Positions 35,670-46,467 of a stretch of 64,000 nucleotides of DNA are shown here, one piece after another (position 1 is the stretch's first letter; every line of letters starts with the position of its first letter). The translations under genes were made by a program, and so were the position numbers. This stretch comes from Bigelowiella natans CCMP2755 (lineage: Eukaryota > Cercozoa > Chlorarachniophyceae): the NCBI GenBank assembly GCA_000320545.1, contig ADNK01000094.1:1-64000 (forward strand), written 5' to 3'. Under the pieces are notes generated by a model. That model was not told the origin of the DNA and made no database searches. It was given only the letters and a program-made list of their open reading frames with translations.

Positions 35670-36869
35670 ATGCTCGATGTTTTCCTTCTTTCTCTTCCTG
35701 TCGGCGAGTTTGTGACCATCGATCGGCTCGGCATTTTTAAGAAAGACTGTGAAGGAATGAGGCGGTCGAATGAAGATTCCTTTGGGAGAACAGCTCTCCA
35801 TGTTGCTGCTTACAGTGGCCGGGTTGACCATCTGCATCATCTTGTGGAGGAATACAATGCCGATGTCGATGCGAAAGACAACGATGGGTTTACGCCCCTT
35901 CACTGCGCGGTTATGTGTTACCAGGTTAAAGCAGTTCGATATCTCGTGTTGGAGGCCAAGGCCGATCATAAGGTCAAAGGCTTTCACAACAGGACACCTT
36001 TGCACTTAGCTGCAATCCATGGCTGTGTAAATACGATGCGATATCTTGGGACGAACGTTGAGGCTAGAGATTCAGATGGGTATACACCCCTCCACCTCGC
36101 AGCTGAGAATGCTCGTCTTGATTCGATGCGATACATCATGGACACATTCAAGATTGATATCGAAGCTAAGAATGACCAAGGAAATACACCCCTCCATTGT
36201 GCCGCTTGGAAGGGCTCTACTGCTTGTATGCAATACCTTGTAGAAGCCAATGCCAATGTCGAGGCTGAGGGTAACCATCAAAAGACGCCTCTACACATTG
36301 CTGCTGGAGATGCTGCTGCGATGCGGTGTCTTATTGAGAAAGCAAACGCTAATGCCGAGGCTAGAGACAAGTTTGGTCGAACGCCCTTGCATTTTTCTGT
36401 GAGCAAAGGTAATCTTAGTGGGATGCGGTACCTCTTAGAAAACGTCAACGTCAATGTCGATGCGAAGGACAATGCAGGAGAGGCACCCATTCATTGTGCA
36501 GCTTCGCTTGGGAATTTGGATGTGATGAGCTATCTCTTAGAGAAAGCCAACGCAAATGATGGGGCTGAGAACAATGAAGGCGAAACTCCGCTCGATGTTG
36601 CCACGGAAATGAAGCATGTTGGAATTATCAACTGTCTCATCGCAGCAAAATGCGATCGCATCTCACAGGTTGTAAATCGAGACATGTCCAGCCTCTCCAT
36701 GATTCATGGGAGTGTCACCGTAGCTATTTTTGGAAATGGCAAAGACTACTTTGACCAGGGACTAGCTTGTACATTTGCACAAGTAGCAGATGCATGCTGT
36801 GCGAAGGAAAAGGACGTTGAGAACATCGAGAGCATCGAGAGCATCGAACTCGAGCTGGCGAATAGATAG
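35670..36869 (+). CDS. Ankyrin-repeat protein
   Basis: A single open frame of up to 399 residues with no intron, unusual in this window. It carries about nine ankyrin repeats of some 33 residues, each with the TPLH-AA core (GRTALHVAAYSG, GFTPLHCAV, RTPLHLAAIHG, GYTPLHLAAENA, GNTPLHCAAWKG, KTPLHIAAGDA, GRTPLHFSVSKG, EAPIHCAASLG, ETPLDVATEMK). Ankyrin arrays are protein-binding scaffolds; no enzymatic domain is attached. The C-terminal 80 residues are unique and end in an acidic tail with a short direct repeat (ENIESIESIE). The frame opens upstream of 35757, but the Met at 35757 just before the first repeat may be the true start. The lack of introns and the near-identical repeats would fit a recent or retroposed copy. 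The partner is unknown. Confidence 0.9.
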   Translation: MLDVFLLSLPVGEFVTIDRLGIFKKDCEGMRRSNEDSFGRTALHVAAYSGRVDHLHHLVEEYNADVDAKDNDGFTPLHCAVMCYQVKAVRYLVLEAKADHKVKGFHNRTPLHLAAIHGCVNTMRYLGTNVEARDSDGYTPLHLAAENARLDSMRYIMDTFKIDIEAKNDQGNTPLHCAAWKGSTACMQYLVEANANVEAEGNHQKTPLHIAAGDAAAMRCLIEKANANAEARDKFGRTPLHFSVSKGNLSGMRYLLENVNVNVDAKDNAGEAPIHCAASLGNLDVMSYLLEKANANDGAENNEGETPLDVATEMKHVGIINCLIAAKCDRISQVVNRDMSSLSMIHGSVTVAIFGNGKDYFDQGLACTFAQVADACCAKEKDVENIESIESIELELANR

Positions 36870-38293
36870 ATGCTAGTCTCATTGAGTACATCTGACAATA
36901 TAACAATACTTGTCAGCTTCAGACGTAGATAATTCTTTCTCAACAGCCATGAAGCGCCTTCCATTTATAGTAGCGTCAGAATGGAGGCGGCTCGGGCAAT
37001 TCCCGGAAAAATGAAGTGTAACAGTCATTAGAACAGGCGGACTACTTTGAAATCTGTGTGTGTGTGTGTTTGAGAACACTACCATGCAGAAAATGTGATG
37101 CTGCTGCACATGCAATTTCATTTCACTGCGACTGCACGACCACACACGCTGTCCACCATGCTCTGGTGCAGTTGTGCAAAGTCAAATCCTGACAAAATGA
37201 GCATCATCTGACACACTTGATGACGTCAAACTCATGGCTCTGCATGATGCCCAATCCATCCTTTTGGCTCCTTGCACGTTGTGATGTAAACACGTGGTGT
37301 CCATCATTTTTCTGTGTTTGAGTGTTCTGATTTTGGTCGAGTGAGCACTTTGCACTTTGTCATTGCAGAGCATGCTGTGCGCAGCGGAGTGTCAGCGTGT
37401 GCAGTGCATGCTCGCTAGCTCGCTCAGTTGGACACCACTCAGCCATGCACAACGACAACTCGCAAAGCACTCTGATGGCTTGTGCAAGTGCAGAGGAAAC
37501 CGCAGCGCCGTTGCGAACTTGCAGTGTCAATCAAACGATCAATTGAATCTGGCCAGGTTCAAGTTCTCACGGAAACGTGGAACGAGCTTTTTGGTCCTGG
37601 TTTGACACGAGTGCGTTGCCAGTTTTGATCAAACGCCAACGAACAAGCTGACAAACTTTTGCAACACGAGTGAACCAAAAGATTCAAGATTCAAGGTTCA
37701 AAAATCGTGTTTGCTTCCACACTCCAACAAGACGCACGGGCATTGAACGTTGAACAAACATTGAACCGAGCACTGGTGCAAAAACAACGTGCGCAAGAAC
37801 CACACATAATACACGGGAAACAAGCACTTGCACGCAGCAGCGCTAAACAAGCAAAAAACATTGCGAGGACTCCTCAGCACTCTGATGGTGTTGATTGTCT
37901 CAACTAGCAGGTGATGAGACTCAATGAACAAGACACACCCTGACATCACATCGTCACTGAGACACTTCCTTCTTTTTTTCTCCATTTCCAGGATTTCCAG
38001 CGGATTTCCTTCGCATTCTTTCCGCACATTTGTAGCAACAACGGGTCCTACGTCAGAACTTCTGACAGGTCGCAGCCCTGGGATTCCCTCACAACAGAGT
38101 TCTGGGATACTCAAACATCCAGCCAAGAAGGGGTACCCGACTTCTGAGTTGGCTAGCAGGCAGTTTTGTAGGATCATAGCACGTTGCGACAATGGAAAAT
38201 CACATATTATGATCGTAAATTGGATCAGACAAATTTTGCCAGATAAAACACCGGTACCGGGAACCCTAGATCTTGCCCGTTCATAGATTTCTG
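36870..38293. other. Gene-free TGCA/CATG-rich island
   Basis: Between the ankyrin and EF-hand genes. Dense in gcatgc, cagtgc, gttttga and caac words, particularly 37060-37900. Long frames on both strands (for example minus 37698-38393) lack motifs and overlap the EF-hand exon in antisense, so no gene is called. Confidence 0.5.
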
Positions 38294-39011
38294 ATGGCTT
38301 CTTTCCTTCGTCGTTGCGTGAGGCTCTCTCGCCGCCCTGCCCTCCTCCAACCTGCCCCTCTCTTGCGGACAGCTGGATCTCTCTTCCGTTCATTCGGAAC
38401 GTTCAGGGAGAAGGAGGAAGCGAGAAAGGTGTTCGATCTCATCGACAAGGTATTGAAGGGCAGACATTAAAAATCTATTTTTGGGGAATCCTGAAAAAGG
38501 GCTATTATTTGGGGAACCAGGGAGTAGGGATAGAAACTTTGATAATGCAGCAATTTCAGAGTGCATGGATTCTATGTCGTGTACACTTAGCTTCGACAAG
38601 CCGGAGTTCAATACAAATAAAAAAATTGTGATGTTGCTTTATCGTAGGATGGAAACGGAACAATTGAACTTGACGAATTTAATGATTTCATCAAGATGGA
38701 TGAACTATATTCGTCGAAGGTTAGAAGATATGGTAGCATAGGGTGTTGTGGGAGCGTAATTTTGCCCGAAATAAGTTTCACAGAACATATACAGACATAA
38801 TGGATACCTAAACGACTACGATTTTCTTTAGGGGCAAAAAGATAAGGCTTCCGAAGCAGCGGCACGTTTTGGTTGGAGTCAAGTAGATCAAGCAAAGGAT
38901 AATAAAATAAGTTTTGAAGAATTTTTTAACTGGTGGGAGGGGAGCGTAACTGTGGTAGGCATTCCCGCATCAATCCATGAGAACATGAAGAAACTTGCAA
39001 ATAAAAAATAG
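38294..39011 (+). CDS. Small EF-hand protein with mitochondrial-type leader
   Basis: Three exons, 38294-38449, 38648-38719 and 38832-39011, all joined in phase 0, give a 135-residue protein. The first 40 residues (MASFLRRCVRLSRRPALLQP...) are rich in Arg, Leu and Ser and lack acidic residues, as in a mitochondrial presequence. An EF-hand follows, with its loop created exactly at the splice junction: FDLIDK joined to DGNGTIELDEF, giving the D-x-D/N-G-x-I-x-x-x-E pattern. A second, weaker EF-hand has QAKDNKISFEEFFNWW, where the first loop position is not a clear Asp. The protein could sense calcium in the mitochondrion (inference). Stop TAG is at 39009-39011. Confidence 0.82.
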
Positions 39012-39893
39012 GACTAACATTTTAAAGCGACCTAGATCATTTAAATCAAGTTTACTATGTATACCAAATTAACGTTATTCGTTAGAACACCAAAGTGGTA
39101 GTCGAAATAAGACATGTCTAAGTATGTACAATTTTATATCAGCATACATACACATATTTATATCCATGTAGCTACATATTGTTCATATGTTATTTACAAC
39201 ACCATACGCATGCATTTATTATAATATATGTAACAAACAACCTGTGCGTAGAGGGTGGGGAGAGGTGATCAACAACTACATGTGTTTTAATGGCACTATT
39301 GCGCACATAATTATCATGTGCATGTATGTGAGGGTGCGTTGTCGAGCTCACAATGTGGCCAGGCTGCGTGCGCGACACAACTAGACAACAGCACAACAGG
39401 TGCAAAGCACAAACACCTATGTGCATCGTGAGATGGATGAAATGAACACAACTAGACAATCTAGCAATGTAATTAATTCAATTGCCATCCTAGCAGCTAG
39501 TATCTCTAGCTAAAGCTGAGCAAAGCAGCGGCTGCATGCAGCGCCATGCAATGCAGCTCTAGTCTGTAAGTGGTGTTTGTTTGTTTTAGCGATCACAATA
39601 ACATGAGCAAGATGTAGCTGAAGTGATCACAACTACTACAGACACGGTATGCAATGTGCACAGTACCATGTCTGTTAGCAGACTCATCACACGCTAGCAC
39701 GTTCTATAGCGTTGCATGACAGGTGAGTGCGAACAAGAACAAGCCGAACGATTTCATTGTTGCAAACAAAAATGAGCTCTCTGATTGGGAGGGAGGCGCA
39801 CGCATGACAAAAATGCTTTGAACTCAATGAATGGTCATGCTAAAACTTCTTGCTATGTAAACGACATAAAGTGCACACGGCACTACGCATCCG
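39012..39893. other. Tail-to-tail island with AGCT/TGCA words
   Basis: Sequence between the convergent EF-hand and Nab2-like genes, rich in agctagc, gcatgcagc and catgcaat words. No exon chain recognised. Confidence 0.55.
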
Positions 39894-42306
39894 TTATTTC
39901 ACGAGTTCTCTGGCAACATCATTCGCTGCCAAATCCCACAGATCCAAGGCGTCTTTAGGGAGTTTTAGGCAGGGAATCGCTTAGAGCCTACATGGAAACA
40001 TATAAGTTCAAGGAAGGCGACAAAGGCTACAAAGAATGAGAAAGTTGGAGAATCATCGGAACCTTAGCATTGGACTTGCTGTTGCTGCCCAAGAAAGCTT
40101 TTGATGCCTCGTCTCTCTTCGGGTGAGCGTAGTAACATCCAATGCGAGTGCAAAATGAATCGTACCTGATATGAAGGACATATGATTTTTAGCACACATT
40201 GCACATCCTACATAGTGCGATAAGAGGCTGCTGTGGCATGAACAATTTTAGCTATCCACAATTCATCAAATATGGCGGAACCAACCAGACGAGAATAATA
40301 TCAGAATACGCTGTTGCTACCTGCATGGGATTTTGCCCATCTCCATAATGTCGGCCTCGCTGAAGCAAGTGCTTACGCCTCTTCCTCTAGCTCTGCCTCT
40401 GCCCCTAAAGGTGGTGCCTCTTCCTCTGAATCTACCTCTGCCTCGGAATCTGCCTCTACCTCGAACGCGCCCCCCTCGTCCCCTTCGCCCTCTACCGCCG
40501 CGGCGCCCACCCCCATAGTGATAGGATGCCGCCCATCCGTCTCCGTTCTCATCTAATGAATCTGAAGTAGTCGCACCGTTGCTGCTTCTGTGCCTTAGGG
40601 GCTTTTCAATTTTGAGCCTCCCACCCCCCCCGCTAGGTTTGTCATCATTCGTTTCCTTGTTATCGACTCTTATGACCAACTCTTCCTCCTCCCCTTCGGA
40701 TTGATCTACCGGTTTATTATCCTCTGCTGCTGCTGCTGCTGCTGCTGCTGATGGAGGGGATTCCTGCGATTTATCCGGTGTTTTTTTATCCGCCGTCGCC
40801 GCCGTTGCCGACGTGGTAGTTTGATCTTGTTCGGAGCCTTTTGAATTCTCCGTTGCTCGTATCTTTGGCTGCTGCGATATTGCCATTGTAGACTTATCCG
40901 TGGGAGGTACTTTTCTTTTCCTGATGACTCGTTTTATTAACACCCTCTTAGTTGTCGCTGCAGCTTTCCCAACCTTCTTTCCTCGTGCGGCAGCTGCGGA
41001 AGCAGCCACTGTGCTCACGGCGCTGCCCGCCCTGCCTTGTTGCTGCACAACCCGCCGTCGCGTCGTTGAAGTTTGGGGTGATGGTATGTTTGCCTGATTA
41101 AAGGTCACTCGGAAGCTCGTTTGGGGTGCCGCACTCTTCTTCTTCACACGAATGCTTTTACTTCGACCTTCCTCTGCACCTGTTCCTCTGACTCGACTTC
41201 CTCTTTCTGTCTTCTTTATGCTTATTGTGTGCCTGCTTCCATCCCTCCTGTCTCGGTCTTTATTGATAGAAATCACCTGAAAGTCATTGTTTCTGTGAGA
41301 GACGAATCGAGGATCCATTTTACACTTTTATTTCGCTACCCTGGTTCTTCCTCGGGGCTCTTCATCATCAGCTTTGTCTTTTGAGCCCCTGCTACGGATG
41401 CTGAGCGTCTTTTTTCGGGGCCGACTAAGAGTCAGTTCTGCAGACTCCTCCCTGTCCATCATCGTTCTTCCACGACTGGCCTTGCGATCCCTCCCCCTTG
41501 CAGATCGATTGGCTGCATCCAGCGCTCCCATCCTAATGCAAGTTGACAAACTAACTCACATCTACTTATTATTGTCATTATCAATAAGGGTTTTACTATT
41601 TTCAGAACACATGTTTTTTTGTTGGAGTAGGATTCACGTACAAGAGTCGTCTTTCTCGTTGGCTTCCCCGGGCAGCAGACGCGCGATCTGCCCCTGTCCA
41701 TCTGTCTGAGTCCTTATGTCGCACCTTCTGCCGTCTCCTACGTTTTTTCTTTCCTTCCATCTCCGTCTCACCTCTATTAGCACCTCTCTCCCTCTCCCCC
41801 TCCCTTCTTCCTTCTTCAATGTCTTTGGCGTTGCCACCGTCCTCATCATCGCCATCCGTTTTTCCATATTGATCGAGTTGTGTCGAATCATCTGCGTTTT
41901 GATAATCATCCTTATCGCCGTCACCACCTCCTCCTGCATCCTCTTCTGCATCATCCTCATCGTCAATCTCTGCCAAAATGCTCCCGACGTTGGCTTCAGG
42001 GCGGCTGGCCCGAATCTTAGGAACTATATTCTCCCAAATCCACCCCACAAAAGGCTTCGCCGCATCCTCTGGAAAGACTTCCTCAAGTTCTTCCGTAAAG
42101 GTCTTGCGGGTCCTCCCTGCTGCCATGAGGATTTGCAGGTACTCCATGTGTTCAGGATTCTTCTCCTCCCCCGTGTATTCTCGAACCTTCCCCTCGATTG
42201 CACTTGCTACTTTATCGAACTGAGCGGGGGTCATAGACAGCGTCTCACCATCATCCTCTTTGGAGCTCATCGTTGTTACAGCTCTGCGCAGCCCCCTGCG
42301 CAACAC
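39894..42306 (-). CDS. Nab2/ZC3H14-like RNA-binding protein (PWI-like fold, RGG box, CCCH finger)
   Basis: The first exon (start ATG 42306 or 42270) encodes a helical N-terminal region (QFDKVASAIEGKVREYTGEE, MEYLQILMAAGRTRKTFTEE, FPEDAAKPFVGWIW) resembling the PWI-like domain of Nab2 and ZC3H14, then acidic and basic low-complexity tracts. The exons at 41328-41549 and 40317-41318 add basic linkers, poly-Ala, and an RGG/RFRGRG box near 40330-40510. The next junction creates a zinc finger: MGKIPCR at 40317 joins YDSFCTRIGCYYAHP at about 40166, giving C-x5-C-x4-C-x3-H, the spacing of Nab2-type fingers that bind poly(A). Only one finger is seen, whereas ZC3H14 has five and yeast Nab2 seven. The last exon could read to 39894 (LDLWDLAANDVARELVK) or stop earlier in another frame; the phase is unresolved. 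Role in mRNA 3'-end handling or export is inferred. Confidence 0.72.
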
Positions 42307-42594
42307 AGCAGCTTTCTCAACGGGATGAGGCGAGAGGCCGCAAATTATTAGCTACTCCGGAACCAGCGATGCCTTTCCTTTTTCGACTATTTTATTCAAA
42401 AGATCATGTCGCCTGGGTAAATTGGATGTACATTTGGATGCCGACGAAATTTGAAGAATTAGACGTTCTTGTCGCTTAAAATAAATCGCTTATGTTTCCA
42501 AGGACACACATGTTTTCGTTGTCGCGCTTTCTTACTTGGCACGCCGCCGAGGAAGAGATCGCAGAACAGGAGCTTGCGGAAGCGGCAGCGCACC

Positions 42595-44759
42595 ATGGAA
42601 GAAGGCGGTGCATATAACCCGATGGCTATGATGGAACAGATGAGGCAGATGGGGCTGGACCCGGATTCGCTCGACCCTTCGAACCTGGCGCTCGCATGCA
42701 GTTAAAGTCAACATGCCCAGGACGTCCTTCCAACCTGCTCCCCACGCATCAGGTCTGTACGCGTTCACGTCTGTGCTTATGATTCAGAGAGAATATCGAT
42801 TCGGAGGATGTGTATATCGGAACACGAGTTGGGTTCAAGGGGTTGGAGGAGGGAAAGAAATATGTAGCCGCAATAATCATAAGGACATGGAGACGTCGTT
42901 ATTGAATTTTCACACAACCGACAGGCTGTTCGGAAACAACTTACGACTGGGCTCAGTCGACGGGTTTTACTACGTTTTATCTCCCTGTTCCCAAGAATAC
43001 ACGCGGCAGAGAAATCAATTGCATCATCAAACCAGGCCACTTCACTTTCGGCATGAAGGGGTGATATCGCCATCCTAACCCATGCGAGACAGATGCTCGT
43101 TACATGATATCTGGCTGTTGATACGCAGGCAAGATCATTATATTCATGGGGAGCTCGGAGGATTAGTGGATGTGAGTTTGAGCACATGGGAATTGATAGA
43201 CGGTACGAATTCCAACCACCTTCGACGTGAGAACCTAAAAAAGGTCATAATCTGATAACGAGCAGGTGTAGTCGAGGTTTCTCTCGCCAAAAAGGAGCAC
43301 AGGTTCGGCATTCTAAGATATCGATATCGGAAATGATATATAAAACTCATTTGAGTGTCAATTTTCTATTCTATTTCTAAATAGAGAATGGTCCTTCGCT
43401 GTGAAGCCGTCTAAAGAAACGAAAGCAAACTCACGCGCAAGACCTTACAAGAAACATTCTGGGGAGGTAAAGTCCAATCCAGTAGTTGGCAGGGACAACG
43501 ACACAAGAAGGATCGAAAACAAATCAAAGTCGAAAGATTCTAAATCTTGGGCCAGTGAAAAGTATAAGTACGCGCCGAAGAGAATTGCCGACGATTCCAA
43601 GGACGCTGCTAGCAGCGGTGCACGGAAACCTACAAGTTCCTCATCATCATCCAAATGGGACAAGTTCGACGCAGACCAGGTATTGATCTTATATTGTTTG
43701 AGAATTAGGAGAGGTAAATTATCTATTCTGCAATCATTATAAGGCTCTGGCAGATCTTGAAAATGAAGACAATCCAGAGAACCATTCATGGAGGTTTGTA
43801 AAGCATCCTGATGCTTCTAGCGAAAGAACAACAATGCATAGTTTCTCTTCGCTCTCTCACCCCCCCTCTTCACCCCCCCCTCTCTCAGAGTATCCAAGGA
43901 TCCTGGTGTAGCTACCGTCGATTGTGTTGGATATCAAAAGTCGAAAGAAGAGGTAGTAGCCTATTCTTGTATCATTACTACCTAGTGCTATCTATCCCAT
44001 GTTGTAAACACGACGACGATACCACATCAGGTTGCCTTGGACACTGATTTAGCAGCAGGCGTGAAACGAATGAAATCAATGCTGAGGATACGTTTGGCAA
44101 ATGCACAGCAGTGCAAACAGAATGGAAACGATCTCGTTAAATCCAAAAACTGGGCTGAAGCTCTCAGTAATTATCTCGACCTATTTATGCCGCGCTGCTA
44201 AGCCTGCCATATCTAGCTCAGCTCACTCAATCATCTGTTTTCTGTGAACGAACTAGGATTTTATGAAGACGGATCGGAACAGCTGGGAGTAGCTAAGGCC
44301 GCTGCGCCGTTGATGTCAGGTATTGAATGATATTCATTCGAATGCAAAAAGTGTTCGCATACCAATAGATACGCTCTTCTTCAGAGTCGCTAGGAAAAAG
44401 AGTGAGGGAATTGAGCACCGCTCTAATCAATAATGCGTCCCTTTGTCATTTGAAGCTGGGACAATATAAGGCAGCACATGAATGCTCAAAGGAAGTTCTG
44501 AAGGTGACTTTGACTTAAGTTAAAACCCGGTAGACTATGTGTATTGAGGGTCGGCTGATTAATCGAATACGGATAATTAATGCAGGAGGACAGTGCAAAT
44601 ATAAAGGCACTTTGCAGGAATGCCGCAGCACTAATTGAGCTTGGAAAAGATCAGCTAGCAAAAACTGCCCTTGATAAAGTTCAGAAATTATCACCATCGT
44701 CTAAACAGGTGGCACAGTTAATGGCAAGGCTTGAAGAAAAAAAAAAGATAGAGGGTTAG
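42595..44759 (+). CDS. CS (p23-like) domain and TPR co-chaperone
   Basis: Exons near 42980-43070 (VPKNTRGREINCIIKPGHFT), 43131-43200 (DHYIHGELGGLVD then STWELIDG), 43266-43310 (VEVSLAKKEHRF) and 43386-43680 (EWSFAV...) rebuild a NudC/p23-type CS beta-sandwich with the LP-P---RGR, GEL, STWEL-DG and W positions. A basic linker and SKWDKFDADQALADLENED follow; a W-K-F/Y-D segment of this kind is seen near the TPRs of RPAP3 and SPAG1. TPR-like exons come next at about 44030-44168 (KQNGNDLVKSKNWAEALS), 44257-44320, 44385-44505 (STALINNASLCHLKLGQYKA) and 44586-44759 (ALCRNAAALIELGKDQLAKT). Stop is TAG at 44757-44759. CS plus TPR proteins assist HSP90/HSP70, and some assemble axonemal dyneins (DNAAF4 has the same CS-then-TPR order). 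The first exon, ATG 42595, reads MEEGGAYNPMAMMEQMRQMG; its splice is unresolved. Confidence 0.78.
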
Positions 44760-45357
44760 CCTTTGTTAGTTCTTCGTTTAATTGTTGTCACATCATCACC
44801 ACATATTGTTACTCTATGCTAAGCCTCAAAATGTTGCGCGCGAACATTTTGCCGCCATGAATATTTGTACACTTGGCGTTTGCCACCTATGTAACAAGTG
44901 TAGAGACTTGTTCAATGCAAACAACAAATGCATCATGATGAAATAAATAAAGAAACGGCTATAGTGACAGCATACGTGCATGCACAGTATCGTACGTGCT
45001 GCTCATTAGCAATAAGCAAATGCGCGATCGATACAACGTACAGTGACACACTATAACGTACTACTTGTTATTGCGCACATAGCTAGATAGCCCCAGCAAT
45101 CAATAACAACATGCCAATACACAATCCACAATGACTTTGCCCATGCAATATTCCAGGTCACAATGTAGATTGCTGCATTAAATCGACTATGCTCAGAAGC
45201 AATATGTGATAAGCTTTCGATCAATGCGTTTAACGCACCTTGCAGAAGGCTGCTATTGAAATATTCCTTCCAGATAATGGCAAGGTATACTCAGACTAAG
45301 TACTATGAAGATATCGTGGCTTAGGAACCAAAGTTTAAGATCAGAGCTTAGTTATTA
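44760..45357. other. Spacer with TGCA/GTAC words
   Basis: Gene-free 3' flank of the CS-TPR gene, rich in gtgcatgc, cgtac and tgcgcg words. Confidence 0.5.
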
Positions 45358-46050
45358 CTTACTATACCAGCAAGTTTTGACGACTGGTAATCGTCCCGAA
45401 TCCGTCAATATATTCCATGGCAATATAGGATGACTAAGTATCACACCTCGCACGCCGAAGTCACTAAGGGGTGTCTGTACAAGTGGTTGAAACTCCGCGA
45501 CGCACGTACCACGCACCGTGAGTACTTGCAGAAAAGCTATTTCGTTGTCCACACCCTCGGAACTTCAAGTATTATTTAAGAACCAAAGTGCGGCTTTTCT
45601 GCCCGAGGGAAGTACTCGCCGTCTATATTATCGAGAAATACTAAGCAGCAGCTACTGTGGTGACCTAGGCTTTGGGAAAATCCCGTTTAGCTTCCGCCTA
45701 TACCTGTAATGTGAGAAGGAACACCGAATGAGAATAGCAGACTCAGGTGCGCTGCCAGGTGTGCACTACCACGCTCGAAGATCGGTGAAGACATTCCTCT
45801 CTGGTATTGGGCTTCCCGGTCTATTGAAATCTGCATGGAACACCTACCAATTCGCGACCGTTAGACATAAGAAATTGTCAAGCCCTCTACAGCTTGGATT
45901 TGGTCATACCAAATAAAATGCCATGGCCCCGGTCACCGCAAAGGTAGCGCCTCGCATTGCTCGTCTCCATGGAGCTCGGAACTCCTCTGAAAATCTTTTC
46001 TCCGCAAAGTTTGAGCGATCCGAGTCCAAGCGGCGTTTCGGGGGTGCCAT
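45358..46050 (-). CDS. Hypothetical multi-exon protein
   Basis: An ATG at 46050 opens MAPPKRRLDSDRSNFAEKRF and leads to a possible membrane segment (RGATFAVTGAMAFYLV) ending at a GT donor. A later coding-like exon (about 45370-45540) reads DNEIAFLQVLTVRGTCVAEF, then GVRGVILSHPILPWNILTDS. An intermediate exon near 45600-45700 is possible. Splice sites were not all resolved and no family is recognised. A competing plus-strand frame at 45923-46255 is less convincing. Confidence 0.35.
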
Positions 46051-46467
46051 GTTCTGTCTCGCTTGCGGTGACGTTCGAATCCGGTGCGTGGGGTTCAGCT
46101 CGGTCAGGCAGGGAGAACAGGACATAAATCAAGCGATAAATATCTACTATGTTATACAGAAAAACAGTATGGATTCCTCCTTACCATCGATGGCGTCGTC
46201 GTCGTATATGGGTCAAATTCGAAGGAAAAGTGGATGTTTTGTCGATCAGAAGTAGACAGCCAAGTCGAACCCGCACAGCATCAATCTGCAAACAAGTCAT
46301 AGCAAGTGAGAACTCTTCTTTTCGATGTTTCTCCCACATAAAATGACAATTTAGGCTGAGATAGATATTCGGTAGCGACTTAGATATTTGCGGGGTAACT
46401 TTCTGCCCTAAAACCCGAATGTCTCGGAGGTGAATGGGGCCGGACGAGCAGTTGCTGTGCTCTAGTG

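Noticed and set aside
37698-38393. 231-residue minus-strand open frame
   Set aside because: It overlaps the EF-hand gene's first exon in antisense, lacks motifs, and covers a low-complexity island.
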